Under the pieces are notes generated by a model. That model saw only the letters and a program-made list of their open reading frames with translations. It was not told the origin of the DNA and ran no database searches. DNA of 64,000 nt from Falsiroseomonas oleicola (GTDB lineage Bacteria; Pseudomonadota; Alphaproteobacteria; Acetobacterales; Acetobacteraceae), in assembly GCF_019029495.1 (NCBI RefSeq), contig NZ_JAERQM010000001.1:124001-188000 (forward strand), written 5' to 3'. This document shows, piece by piece, positions 9,651 to 18,109 of this stretch. The position numbers were made by a program, and so were the translations under genes. Numbering within the stretch: the stretch's first letter is position 1; each line of letters opens with the position of its first letter.

Positions 9651-10057
9651 CGCCCGAGGCGATGCAGGCGAGGGTGCGGGAGGGTCTGCCACTGGCCGCC
9701 ACCTGGGCAGTGGAGGTGCTGTCCTGCAGCGCGGGCAACGCTCTGCTGCGCCTTCCAGCGCAGGAAGGGCTGCTGCGGCCCGGCGGCACGGTCTCGGGTC
9801 CCGCGCTGATGGGGCTGGCCGACATGGCGATGTGGGCCGCGCTGCTGAGCGTGACGGATGGGCGCGACGAAAGCCTGACCACCAACCTCACCATCACCTT
9901 CCTGCGCGCCCCGGCCGCCGGCGCGGTCTGCGCGGAAGCGCACATCATCCGCCGTGGTCGAACCTTGTCCTATGGGGAAGTCCTGCTGCGCGCCGAAGGG
10001 GCGACGGAGCCCTGCGCCCATGTCACGAGCAGTTGGATCAATATATCCAATAGATGA
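9647..10057 (+). CDS. PaaI-family hotdog thioesterase
   Basis: 136 residues with the single-domain hotdog pattern: [25 protein letters not shown] (the PaaI-like helix, with Asp in GLADMAM), [14 protein letters not shown] and an [13 protein letters not shown] strand. The family hydrolyses acyl-CoA thioesters; the substrate here is unknown. It is the last gene of the rightward hut run (ATGA overlap with hutI). The final codons contain the inverted repeat TTGGAT-CAATAT-ATCCAA (10033-10050), which could be an operator or weak terminator at the hut/CBS boundary. Confidence 0.8.
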   Translation: MTPEAMQARVREGLPLAATWAVEVLSCSAGNALLRLPAQEGLLRPGGTVSGPALMGLADMAMWAALLSVTDGRDESLTTNLTITFLRAPAAGAVCAEAHIIRRGRTLSYGEVLLRAEGATEPCAHVTSSWINISNR

Positions 10058-10120
10058 ACCCCCCTTCACTTTTCGGGCTCGCTGCGCCATTTCTTTCTTC
10101 AAGCTGAGGAGGAATGAAAC

Positions 10121-10810
10121 ATGCGCGCCGCTGATCTGATGACCCCGGACCCGATGACCTTCCAACCCGCCACGCCCATCGCCGTGGTCGCGCGCACCCT
10201 GGCGGAGCGCGGCATTTCCGGCGCGCCGGTGGTGGATGCGCAGGGGGCGTTGCTGGGGATGATCACGGAAGGCGACCTGCTGCGCCGCATTGCCGCACCC
10301 GCGGATGCGCCGAAATCCTGGGTCGCCGGCCTGTTCAGCCCCGCCGCGCGCCAGGCGGACCATTTCGCCCGCACGCATGGCCAGACCGCGGGCGATGTGA
10401 TGACGCGCGGCGCGGTGACGGCGGAGGAGGAGACGCCGATCGACAAGCTGGCCCATGCGATGGAGGAGCGGAACATCCGCCGCATTCCGGTGCTGCGCGA
10501 TGGCCGCCTGGTGGGCATCGTCTCCCGCGCCGATCTCATCCGCGCGCTGCTGCAGCCGGCCGAGCATCTCTCGGCCGATGCGCCGGATGAACGCATCCGC
10601 CGGGAATTGGTGGGCCGCATGAAGGACCAGCCCTGGATCGACGCCTTCGCGATCTTCCCGGAGGTGGAGAATGGCGTGGTGATCTTCCACGGCTATTGCC
10701 GCAATGACGCGGTGCTGCGGGCCCTGCCAGTGCTGGCGGAAACCATCCCTGGCGTGAAGGGGGTGCGGGTGATGGTGGAGAACCAGTCGCTGCGCATGTC
10801 GGAGGCCTGA
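10121..10810 (+). CDS. Tandem CBS domains plus C-terminal BON domain protein
   Basis: 229 residues. Two CBS repeats are clear: MTPDPMTFQPATPI with GAPVVDAQGALLGMITEGDLLRR (about 7-60), and DVMTRGAVTAEEETPI with RRIPVLRDGRLVGIVSRADLIR (about 90-145). A BON-type domain follows, including NGVVIFHGYCRNDAVLRAL and GVKGVRVMVENQ. Such CBS-BON proteins are thought to sense adenine nucleotides and may associate with membranes; the partner is unknown. AGGAGGAA lies 6-8 nt before the ATG. Its stop overlaps the next start by 1 bp. Confidence 0.85.
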   Translation: MRAADLMTPDPMTFQPATPIAVVARTLAERGISGAPVVDAQGALLGMITEGDLLRRIAAPADAPKSWVAGLFSPAARQADHFARTHGQTAGDVMTRGAVTAEEETPIDKLAHAMEERNIRRIPVLRDGRLVGIVSRADLIRALLQPAEHLSADAPDERIRRELVGRMKDQPWIDAFAIFPEVENGVVIFHGYCRNDAVLRALPVLAETIPGVKGVRVMVENQSLRMSEA

Positions 10811-12174
10811 TGCCGAAACTGCCGCGCCGCGCTTTGCTCGCCCTGCCCGGCGGGTTTTCCGGCGCGCGCGCGGCACGGGCGGATGCGCCGGTCACCGGCG
10901 CGGATGCGCTGCTGCTGGTGATGGGCGACCTGCATTCGGCCATGGAGCGTTCGCCGGCCCTGCTGGCCGTGGTGGACGCGGCGCTGGCCGCGCATCGCGG
11001 CGTGCCGGCCTTCATCCTCATCAATGGCGATGTGTTCGAGCGCGGCAATGCCGTGGCGCGCCGCAGCGCCGCGGTGGCGGATTGGAGCTTCCTCGCTGCC
11101 CTGCGCCGACGCGCGCCGGTGGTGCTGAACATCGGCAATCACGAGACCGCGCTGATCGTCGACCTGGCGGAGGTGGTGGAACGCGCCGTCGCGCTGGACC
11201 TGCGTGTCGTCTCCAATCTGCGGGACCGCCGCAGCGGCCTGCCCTTCGCCGAGGTTTCCACGCATTTCGATCTGCCCGGCCGCCGCGGCCTGCGGGTCAT
11301 CGGCATGGCGACAGATGAGGCCGCCACCTACCGACCGGAGGCGCGCGCGCTGATCGACATGCCCGAACCCGTCGCCTGGGCGCGGGAGCGGCTGCCGGCG
11401 CTGTTCGCGGCGGATGAGGTGCGCGTGCTGCTGAGCCATGCGGGCGTCGCCGCCGATCGCGCCATCCTGCCTATGCTGCCGGGCGGGACCTTGCTGGTCG
11501 GCGGGCATGAGCATCTGCGCTTCACCCATGCGGCAGGGGCGACGCGCTATGTGCATACCGGGTCCTGGAATCGCTTCCTCACCCTGGTCGGGCTGCATCT
11601 CGGCCAGCCCATCCCCCGGCTGGAATTGCGGGAGCTGGCGGTGGAGCCGGGCCAGGCGGAGGATGCGGACCACGCGGCGCTGGTCGCCCAGGTGATGGCC
11701 GCCCATGCCTCGGCCGAGGATGCGGAGGTGCTGTTCGACCTGGACCGGCCGCTGTCCCTGGCCGTCGCGGCCGGCCGGGCCTGCGCCGCGCTGGCCGCCG
11801 CCACCGGCAGCCAGGCCGGCCTGCTCGGCCACACCGGCTTCGGCACGGGCCTGCCCGCCGGGCCGGTGCGGCGGCTGGATTTCGATGCCTTCCTGCGCTT
11901 CGATGGGCCCGTCTTCCGCGCCGAGGCCGATGCGGCGGCTTTGGCCGCCATGGCCCCCCGGTTGAACCAGCATGCCGCCACCCCCCTGGCCGACCGGATC
12001 GGCGATTTCTGCCATGCCGGTCCCTGGCCGGCGCAGCCCGGGCCGCTGGCCAGCAATGGCTGGGTGCGGCTGCATGCGGCCCGCTTCCTGGGCGATCCCG
12101 CGCCGGATTTCGCGCCAGTGCCTGGGCTGATGCTGAAGCCCCTGGTCGAGGCGGCATTGCGCGTGGGCCGATAA
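10810..12174 (+). CDS. Exported metallophosphoesterase, 5'-nucleotidase-like
   Basis: 454 residues. A short N-terminal signal with an RR pair (PRRALLALPGG) is consistent with export, possibly by Tat. The calcineurin-like metal motifs occur in order: MGDLHSAMERSP, INGDVFERGN, LNIGNHETALI, VLLSHAGV and VGGHEHLRFTH. The rest includes LDRPLSLAVAAGR and LGHTGFGTGLPAGPVRRLDFDAFL, resembling the C-terminal domain of UshA-type nucleotidases. The nucleotide substrate is a guess. The ATG shares one base with the CBS gene stop, so it is co-translated. Confidence 0.75.
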   Translation: MPKLPRRALLALPGGFSGARAARADAPVTGADALLLVMGDLHSAMERSPALLAVVDAALAAHRGVPAFILINGDVFERGNAVARRSAAVADWSFLAALRRRAPVVLNIGNHETALIVDLAEVVERAVALDLRVVSNLRDRRSGLPFAEVSTHFDLPGRRGLRVIGMATDEAATYRPEARALIDMPEPVAWARERLPALFAADEVRVLLSHAGVAADRAILPMLPGGTLLVGGHEHLRFTHAAGATRYVHTGSWNRFLTLVGLHLGQPIPRLELRELAVEPGQAEDADHAALVAQVMAAHASAEDAEVLFDLDRPLSLAVAAGRACAALAAATGSQAGLLGHTGFGTGLPAGPVRRLDFDAFLRFDGPVFRAEADAAALAAMAPRLNQHAATPLADRIGDFCHAGPWPAQPGPLASNGWVRLHAARFLGDPAPDFAPVPGLMLKPLVEAALRVGR

Positions 12175-12246
12175 CACCGACGCCGAGTGGCGCGCGCTGT
12201 CGCCGATTCGTCTTGAAAATGTCTCAGAGCAGGGCCAAGATTCGTC

Positions 12247-12268
12247 CCAGAGGCCCGGGTCCCTCTGG
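12247..12268 (+). terminator. Possible terminator hairpin after the metallophosphoesterase
   Basis: CCAGAGG (12247-12253) pairs with CCTCTGG (12262-12268) around an 8-nt loop, 73 bp past the metallophosphoesterase stop. No T-run follows, so this is a weak call. Nothing else clear was seen between 12175 and the small gene at 12359. Confidence 0.3.
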
Positions 12269-12358
12269 CGAGGCGTCTCCCCCGGCGCACCGCGATGTCG
12301 GGCCTCCCACAAACCGCCGCGCCCCCGCGCAGCGACGGAAGCGGAGGCTGAGGGCGTC

Positions 12359-12583
12359 ATGGATGGTCGGATCAGCGCGTCAGGTGGTGTGCTGAAGCTA
12401 CGTCTGGTGGAACGTTTGTCCGACCTGGAACGGCTGATCGCCGCAGAGCGCGCCCGCACGGCGCCGGATGAGGCCCTGATCCGGCGACTTTCCCGGGAAA
12501 AGCTGCTGGCCCGCGACCGCATGGCCGCCCTGGCCGGTTGCGGCATGCCGCGCTGGGCGCGGGAGGATGGGGTGCCCGGCTGA
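12359..12583 (+). CDS. Small DUF465/YdcH-like protein
   Basis: 74 residues. The core LVERLSDLERLIAAERARTAPDE followed by IRRLSREKLLARDRMAAL matches the DUF465 pattern of a short helical hairpin ending in a basic KLxLKDxI stretch. The family is small, soluble and of unknown function. It is flanked by a convergent EamA gene 9 bp away. The ribosome site is not strong. Confidence rests on the motif, since a random short frame in this GC-rich DNA is possible. Confidence 0.5.
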   Translation: MDGRISASGGVLKLRLVERLSDLERLIAAERARTAPDEALIRRLSREKLLARDRMAALAGCGMPRWAREDGVPG

Positions 12584-12592
12584 CGGTCCCGG

Positions 12593-13492
12593 CTAAGCCT
12601 GCACCCGGCGGCCGGTGAACAGGACGGCGACCAGCATGGCGGAAACCGCCAGCACCACGCCGGCCAGCTTGGCGACGCCCAAGGGCTCATCCAGGATCAG
12701 CACGGACATCAGCACGGCCGCCACCGGCACCATGGTGGTCAGGCAGGCGGTGCGCGTCGCGCCCATCAACTCCCCCGCCCGGGCATAGAGCGTGGTGGCG
12801 ATGGCAGAGGACAGCACCCCCTGGGCGAAGCCCTGCAACAGGCTGGATTCCCAGGGCATATGCGGCACCGCGCCACCGCCCAGCAACAGCCAGGGCGGCA
12901 GCAGCACCAGGGCCGATAGGATGCACATGGCGGCATTGCCGGCGAGCGCCGGAATCCGCCAGCGCCGCAGCAGCACTGTGAAGGCGCCCCAGACCGTGCC
13001 GGCGCCCATCAGGATGATATCGCCGCGCCAGGCACCGGGATGGCTGCCGCCGATGCCGTCATAGCCGATCAGCAGGACGCCACAGGCGATGAAGCCAAGG
13101 GCGATGGCCCGGCCGCGCGTCGGGCGTTCGCCCAGCAGCGGCACGGCCAGCACCGCGCCCATGACGGCGGCGGTGATGGGGGCGACGGTGCCGCCATGGC
13201 TGGCCGGCGCATGCACCAGGCCCCAGCCGAACAGCAGCGCATTGGCCGCGCCGCCCGTGGCCACCAGCCCCATCAGCTTCGGCAGCCCGATCTCCGCCAA
13301 CACCCGCCGCGCCCGCCAGGCAAAGGGCAGCAGCACCAGAGCGGCGAAGCTGTAGCGCAGCACGGCGAGGTCGAGCGGCGAATAGCCGGCCACGGCGCCG
13401 CTGCGCGCCACCACCGCCTGGCCGCCCCAGGTCAGCGCCGCGGCGACGCCGAAGATGAGACCGATGAGGACATTGCGGCCGGGCCCGGTCAC
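12593..13492 (-). CDS. EamA/DMT-family inner-membrane transporter
   Basis: 299 residues with about ten hydrophobic helices in two EamA repeats. The first begins GLIFGVAAALTWGGQAVVARSG and ends near LLIGYDGIGG. The second begins GDIILMGAGTVWGAFTVLLRR and ends VLMSVLILDEPLGVAKLAGVVL, the conserved LxEP-type motif. The family exports or exchanges metabolites; the substrate is unknown. It stands alone, convergent with the DUF465-like gene. Confidence 0.85.
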   Translation of the reverse strand: MTGPGRNVLIGLIFGVAAALTWGGQAVVARSGAVAGYSPLDLAVLRYSFAALVLLPFAWRARRVLAEIGLPKLMGLVATGGAANALLFGWGLVHAPASHGGTVAPITAAVMGAVLAVPLLGERPTRGRAIALGFIACGVLLIGYDGIGGSHPGAWRGDIILMGAGTVWGAFTVLLRRWRIPALAGNAAMCILSALVLLPPWLLLGGGAVPHMPWESSLLQGFAQGVLSSAIATTLYARAGELMGATRTACLTTMVPVAAVLMSVLILDEPLGVAKLAGVVLAVSAMLVAVLFTGRRVQA

Positions 13493-13562
13493 GCCGGCAG
13501 GATCATGTGATGCACGCGGCGGACCCTACGCCGCCCCGTCGCCCCTTCCCAGGGGGCGCGCC

Positions 13563-14081
13563 TCAGGCCGCGTGGATCTCGTTCACGTCCTGGCCGAAGC
13601 GGTCGAAGGCGACACCGTAGCAATGGATGGAAATGGCGGTGCGGCAGGACAGGTTGGCCAGGCGATGGATCAGCGCCGGATCGGCCGGGCCATGGCTGCC
13701 CTCCCCGCGCATCAGCAGCTTCGTCGCGGCCGGCACCGGCAGGTCGCCCTCGTCCTGGGAATAATAGGTCTCGGTCAGCGCGCCGTGATGCACGGCGAAG
13801 GCGCACCACGTGCGATGGGCATGCACCGGGGACATCTGGCCGGGCCGCCAGACCAGCGCCACCACGGCATAGCCGCCGGCGGGGTCGCTGTGCAGCAGGT
13901 GGCGCACATAGCGATCCGGGCAACAGGGGCAGTCCAGACCCTCCAGCAGCGCGGGATCGGCGGCGAAGGCCTGGATCGCGGCGGCCACGGCACCCGGCCG
14001 ATCATGCTCCGGAAGCCGGGCGGCCGCGTCGATGCCGGCGAGCATGGTGTCACGGGGCGGCAGGCTGCGGACGAAGGTCAT
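13563..14081 (-). CDS. Cysteine dioxygenase-like cupin protein
   Basis: 172 residues. The cupin metal motif is visible as SPVHAHRTWCAFAVHHGALTETYY (two His, then a cross-link-type Cys), with a C-terminal His in AISIHCYG, as in cysteine dioxygenase-like enzymes that oxidise thiols. CPCCPDRYVRHLLH is an unusual cysteine-rich stretch. The start is the ATG at 14081; the frame stays open much further upstream but across the divergent Bug gene, with no homology. Substrate (cysteine or a 3-mercapto acid) is not decided. Confidence 0.72.
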   Translation of the reverse strand: MTFVRSLPPRDTMLAGIDAAARLPEHDRPGAVAAAIQAFAADPALLEGLDCPCCPDRYVRHLLHSDPAGGYAVVALVWRPGQMSPVHAHRTWCAFAVHHGALTETYYSQDEGDLPVPAATKLLMRGEGSHGPADPALIHRLANLSCRTAISIHCYGVAFDRFGQDVNEIHAA

Positions 14082-14264
14082 CGGCGTGGGATTTCCTGTT
14101 CGAACGCGAAGATAGACCCGTAATTTTTCCCTGCGCAACTCAAAAAGAGAGTGTCCTTCCACATCCACCCCCATACGCGTCATCTTCATCCTGCCACCCA
14201 AAGCCCTCTGGTCGATCGCCCGCCGAAGGCTATGCTGTGGGATACAAGTTACGGAGCTTCCGCC

Positions 14265-15218
14265 ATGCGTCGCCGCACCCTTCTCGCCGCCGCCGCCCTT
14301 CCCCTTCTCGCCACGCCGGCCCTGGCGCAGACCGCGCGCCGTCCGCTGCGGCTTGTGGTCCCCTTCCCCGCCGGCGGCACCGCCGACCTTCTGGGCCGCC
14401 TCGCGGCGCGGGAGATCGAGGCCGCGCTGGGCAGCCCGGTGGTCGTGGAGAACCGGGCCGGCGCCGGCGGGGCCATCGGCTCCGATTCCGTGGCGCGCGG
14501 CCCGGCGGATGGCAGCACCATCCTGCTGTCCAATATCGCGTCCCAGGCCATCGGCCCGGCGGTGAACCGCACGGTGCCCTACAATCCGGTGACGGATTTC
14601 CGCCATATCGCGCTGGTCGCGGCGGTGCCCTCCGCCATCGCTGTCGCCGCCGACGGGCCGATCCGCACCATGGCGGACCTGGTCGCGCGGGCGAAGGCGC
14701 AGGCGGGCGGGGTGCGCTTCGGCTCCACCGGCATCGGCACCTCCAGCCATGTGAAGCTGGAACTGCTGAACCGTGCCGCCGGGGTGGACATCACCCATGT
14801 GCCCTATCGCGGCAGCGCGCCGGCCACCACCGATGTCATCGGCGGGCAGGTGGAGGGGCTGATCGCCGCCGTGCCGGATATCGGCAACAATGACCGCCTG
14901 CGCCTGCTGGCCATCACTTTGCCTGATCGCGCCGCCCGCTGGCCGAATGTGCCGACGGTGGTGGAGGCCGGATTCCCGTCGCTGGTCGCCACCAACTGGT
15001 TCGGCCTGTCCGGCCATGCCGGCATGCCGGCCGAGGCCGCCGCCGAGATCAACCGCGCCGTGGTCGCCGGGCTGAACACCCCCGCCATGATCGACCGCCT
15101 GGCCCAGCTCGGCGCACCGCCGAACCGGATGAGCCCGGCCGAGTACAGCGAGATGGTCGCGAGCGAGGTCACCCGCTGGGCTGACATCGCCCGCAGCGCG
15201 AATATCCGCGTCGAATGA
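14265..15218 (+). CDS. Bug-family (TctC-like) substrate-binding protein
   Basis: 317 residues. The signal peptide MRRRTLLAAAALPLLATPALA is followed by the Bug core RPLRLVVPFPAGGTADLLGRL, VVVENRAGAGGAIGSDSVARG, HVPYRGSAPATTDVIGGQV and WPNVPTVVEAG. These periplasmic proteins bind carboxylates for tripartite tricarboxylate transporters. No TctA/TctB genes adjoin, so it is an orphan receptor, common in this lineage. GGAG precedes the ATG by about 8 nt. The stop overlaps the next ATG (ATGA). Confidence 0.9.
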   Translation: MRRRTLLAAAALPLLATPALAQTARRPLRLVVPFPAGGTADLLGRLAAREIEAALGSPVVVENRAGAGGAIGSDSVARGPADGSTILLSNIASQAIGPAVNRTVPYNPVTDFRHIALVAAVPSAIAVAADGPIRTMADLVARAKAQAGGVRFGSTGIGTSSHVKLELLNRAAGVDITHVPYRGSAPATTDVIGGQVEGLIAAVPDIGNNDRLRLLAITLPDRAARWPNVPTVVEAGFPSLVATNWFGLSGHAGMPAEAAAEINRAVVAGLNTPAMIDRLAQLGAPPNRMSPAEYSEMVASEVTRWADIARSANIRVE

Positions 15219-15937
15219 GCGGCGCGGAGACGACGGCGGAGCTGGAAGCCCGCCTGGCCGAGGTGAAGGCCAAGCGCGGCTACCTGCTGCCGCATCACGG
15301 GCTGATGGCGCTGGCTTTTCCCAAATTGCTCGCCGGCTACGACGCGGCCTACACCGCGCTCGCGCTTGACGATCGGGTGCTGAGCCACCACGACCGGGAA
15401 TTCGTCTGGATGGCGGTGCTCGCCGCCACCGACGAGGCACTGGCGACGCATCACATCGCCAAGTTCCGCGCCGCCGGCGGCACCGACGCCATGATCGGGG
15501 CCGCCTTTGCTTCGGCCGCCTTCGCCATCGGCGCGGAGGCCTTCGACTTCGCCGCGCGCGACTGGGGCCGCCAGCTTGTCCCCTTCGACCCGCAGGCGAG
15601 CTACCTGGCGACGCTGCGCATCGTGGCGCCGGCCGCCCCGATCCGGCTGGTGCATCTGGCGGGCCTCGCCGTGCAGGTCTGTCGTGCCCGCTGGCGGCCC
15701 TTCGGCTGGCACCTGCGGGCGGCCTACGACGATGCGGTGGAGGAGGAGGCGATGGCGGAGGCGATCAGCTTGGCGATGTTCCCCGGCAGCGTGCCGCGCT
15801 TCGTCGAGGCCTGTGGCCATTGGCGCGGCCTGATCGCCGACGGCACTCTGCCCGCCAGCCCGCGCTTCCGGGCCTGGGCAGCGCTGACCGGCCAGGGCGG
15901 GCATGACGAGGCGGCGGGGCTGGCCCCGCCGGGCTGA
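15215..15937 (+). CDS. Carboxymuconolactone decarboxylase-like protein, two repeats
   Basis: 240 residues. DREFVWMAVLAATDEALATHHIAKFRAAGGTD followed by AFAIGAEAFDF resembles the AhpD/CMD helical fold, and a second similar half follows (FGWHLRAAYDDAVEEEAMAEAISLAMFPGS). No CxxC redox motif is present, so an AhpD-type peroxidase role is unlikely; a decarboxylase or hydrolase-like role is possible. It is co-translated with the Bug receptor, hinting that it handles the imported compound. Confidence 0.6.
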   Translation: MSGAETTAELEARLAEVKAKRGYLLPHHGLMALAFPKLLAGYDAAYTALALDDRVLSHHDREFVWMAVLAATDEALATHHIAKFRAAGGTDAMIGAAFASAAFAIGAEAFDFAARDWGRQLVPFDPQASYLATLRIVAPAAPIRLVHLAGLAVQVCRARWRPFGWHLRAAYDDAVEEEAMAEAISLAMFPGSVPRFVEACGHWRGLIADGTLPASPRFRAWAALTGQGGHDEAAGLAPPG

Positions 15938-15938
15938 A

Positions 15939-17051
15939 CTAGAGCCGCGCCAGCACCGCATCGCCCATCGCCGCCGTGCCCAGCACCGCCTCGCCGGGCA
16001 AGGCGATGTCGGCGGTGCGGGCGCCGTCCTCCAGCGCGGCGGTCACCGCCCGCTCCAACTCCGCCGCCGCCGCCTCGGACCCCGCCGACCAGCGCAGGAG
16101 CTGGGCTGCGGAAAGGATGGCGGCGAGCGGATTGGCGATGCCCTTCCCCGCGATATCCGGCGCCGAGCCATGCACCGGCTCATACAGCGCCCGCCGTCGC
16201 CCATCCGGGCGCGGGGCGGACAGGCTGGCGCTGGGCAGCAGGCCGAGGCTGCCGGCCAGCCCGGCGGCGGCATCGGACAGCAGGTCGCCGAACAGGTTGT
16301 CGGTCAGGATCACGTCGAAGCGCTTCGGGTCGCGGTTCAGCATCAGTGCACAGGTATCGGCCAGCATGTGGTCCAGCCGCACGTCGCGGAATTCGTCCTG
16401 GTGCAGCGCCGTCACCACCTGCCGCCACAGCGCGCCAGCCTCCATCACATTGGCCTTGTCGACGCTGGTCAGCACGCCGCGCCGGCCGCGCGCCAAGGCG
16501 AAGGCGAAGCGGGCGGCGCGGATGATCTGGTCCTCGTCATAGATGTGCGTGTTGACGCCGCGCCGCCGGCCATCGGCATCGCGTTCGATACCGCGCGGCT
16601 GCCCGTAATAGACGCCACCCGACAGTTCCCGCACGAAGCACAGATCCACTCCCGCCAGGGTGCGCGGCTTGAACGGGGAGACCTCGTCCAGCGCCCGCTC
16701 GGTCCGCACCGGACGCAGATTGGCGAAGAGGCCCAGCCGCTTGCGCAACGACAGCAGGCTGCCCCGGGCGCGTTCCTCGGCCGGCATGCCGGTGCGGTCC
16801 AGGCTGTCCACCGCGCCGAACAGCACGGCATCGGCGCGGTCCACCGCGGCATGGGTCTCGGGCGGCATCAGATGGCCCGTGGCCCGCCAGGTGGCGTTGC
16901 CATAGGGCAGTTCCTCGATCCGCATCGCCAGGTCGTGCTTCGCCTGCATGTGGCGCAGCACCCGCAAGGCCTGGGCGGTCACCTCCGGCCCGATGCCGTC
17001 CCCGCCCAGGACCAGGACGTTCAGCGGCGGGTTGGCGGCGGATGCGGTCAT
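15939..17051 (-). CDS. leuB: 3-isopropylmalate dehydrogenase-family enzyme
   Basis: 370 residues of the beta-decarboxylating dehydrogenase family. LGGDGIGPEV binds NAD, SLRKRLGLFANLRPVR carries the substrate arginines, VRELSGGVYYGQPRG is LeuB-like, SVDKANVMEAGALWRQVV and LTDNLFGDLLSDAAAGLAGSLG hold the catalytic Lys and Asp, and EPVHGSAPDIAGKG closes. One segment normally GAVGGPKW reads GAVDSLDRTG, so it may be a LeuB paralogue acting on another 2-hydroxyacid. No leuCD is nearby. The start is the ATG at 17051. Confidence 0.75.
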   Translation of the reverse strand: MTASAANPPLNVLVLGGDGIGPEVTAQALRVLRHMQAKHDLAMRIEELPYGNATWRATGHLMPPETHAAVDRADAVLFGAVDSLDRTGMPAEERARGSLLSLRKRLGLFANLRPVRTERALDEVSPFKPRTLAGVDLCFVRELSGGVYYGQPRGIERDADGRRRGVNTHIYDEDQIIRAARFAFALARGRRGVLTSVDKANVMEAGALWRQVVTALHQDEFRDVRLDHMLADTCALMLNRDPKRFDVILTDNLFGDLLSDAAAGLAGSLGLLPSASLSAPRPDGRRRALYEPVHGSAPDIAGKGIANPLAAILSAAQLLRWSAGSEAAAAELERAVTAALEDGARTADIALPGEAVLGTAAMGDAVLARL

Positions 17052-17175
17052 GAATGCGGGCTCCGGTGACATGGCGGGCGCGCATGGCGCAGATGCGGGG
17101 CGCATCCGTCAAGCCGGCCGAACGCGATCCGCCGCTTTGCGGGGTTGGTGGGAAGCATGCGAGGATGCCAGTCCG

Positions 17176-18003
17176 ATGCAGGACGCCGATCCCCAGCCCC
17201 GACCCGCCGTGCTGGTGCTGGGTATGCACCGTTCCGGCACCTCCGCCCTCACCCGCGTCCTGTCGCTGCACGGGTTGGCCCTGCCGGCGCGGCTGGTGGG
17301 GGCAAGGTCGGACAATCCGCGCGGCTTCTGGGAATCGGCCGAAGTGGCCGCGCTGAACGACCGCATCCTGGCCGCCATGGGCAGCAGCTATGGCGACCCG
17401 CGCCCGCTGCCGCGCGGCCTGCTGCCGCCCGAGCGCCTGGAAGGCTTCATCACCGAGGCCGCGGAGCTGCTCGGCGCCGAATTCCCCGGCGAGGCGCCCT
17501 TCGTGCTGAAGGACCCGCGCATCTGCCGCCTGCTCGGCATCTGGCTGCCCGCCCTGGTGCGCTTCGGCACCGCACCCCTGGCCCTGATCCCGGTGCGCAA
17601 CCCGCTGGAGGTCGCCCGCTCCCTCGAACGGCGGGAGGCGATGCCGAAGCGGCGCGCCCTGCTGCTATGGCTGTCGCATGTGCTGGCGGCGGAGCGCGAC
17701 AGCCGCGCCTTGCCCCGCGCCGTGGCGCATTACGACGACCTGCTGCGCGACTGGCGCGGCTACCTGGCCCGACTCGGCGCGCCGGTGCGGCCGGAGGCGA
17801 CGCCCGCCACCGACGCCTTCCTCACCCCCGCGCTGCGCCACCATGAGGCGACGACGGACATGCTGCTGCGGGATGCGGAGGTGCCAGCACAGGTGAAGCG
17901 CCTTTACGCCGAACTGCGCCGGGCCCCGGGCGAATCCGGGCTGGAGCCGGAGCCCTTCGCCACCGCCGCCGCCTGGCTCGAGGCGCAGCGGGATTTTGGC
18001 TGA
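17176..18003 (+). CDS. Sulfotransferase-family protein
   Basis: 275 residues. VLVLGMHRSGTSALTRVLSLHGL near the N-terminus is the PAPS 5'-phosphosulfate loop, and LKDPRICRL with LIPVRNPLEVARSLERRE matches the 3'-phosphate-binding region (Arg/Ser) of bacterial sulfotransferases. It would transfer sulfate to a glycan or small molecule; the acceptor is unknown. It is cytosolic with no signal or membrane segment. I chose the ATG at 17176; the frame is open upstream but lies antisense to the leuB start. Confidence 0.7.
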   Translation: MQDADPQPRPAVLVLGMHRSGTSALTRVLSLHGLALPARLVGARSDNPRGFWESAEVAALNDRILAAMGSSYGDPRPLPRGLLPPERLEGFITEAAELLGAEFPGEAPFVLKDPRICRLLGIWLPALVRFGTAPLALIPVRNPLEVARSLERREAMPKRRALLLWLSHVLAAERDSRALPRAVAHYDDLLRDWRGYLARLGAPVRPEATPATDAFLTPALRHHEATTDMLLRDAEVPAQVKRLYAELRRAPGESGLEPEPFATAAAWLEAQRDFG

Positions 18004-18109
18004 GGCCTCGCTGTAGGCCGCCCCTTGCGGAAAGGCCGCGCCAGCCCCCATTCTGCGCCCGGAAAAAGAGGCCGGCCGTCCAAGGCGCGGCGGAATGGGA
18101 GGGGTTCGC

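Noticed and set aside
13563-15440. Long version of the cysteine-dioxygenase-like protein
   Set aside because: The extension is antisense to a Bug receptor with a clear signal peptide; homology begins at the ATG at 14081.
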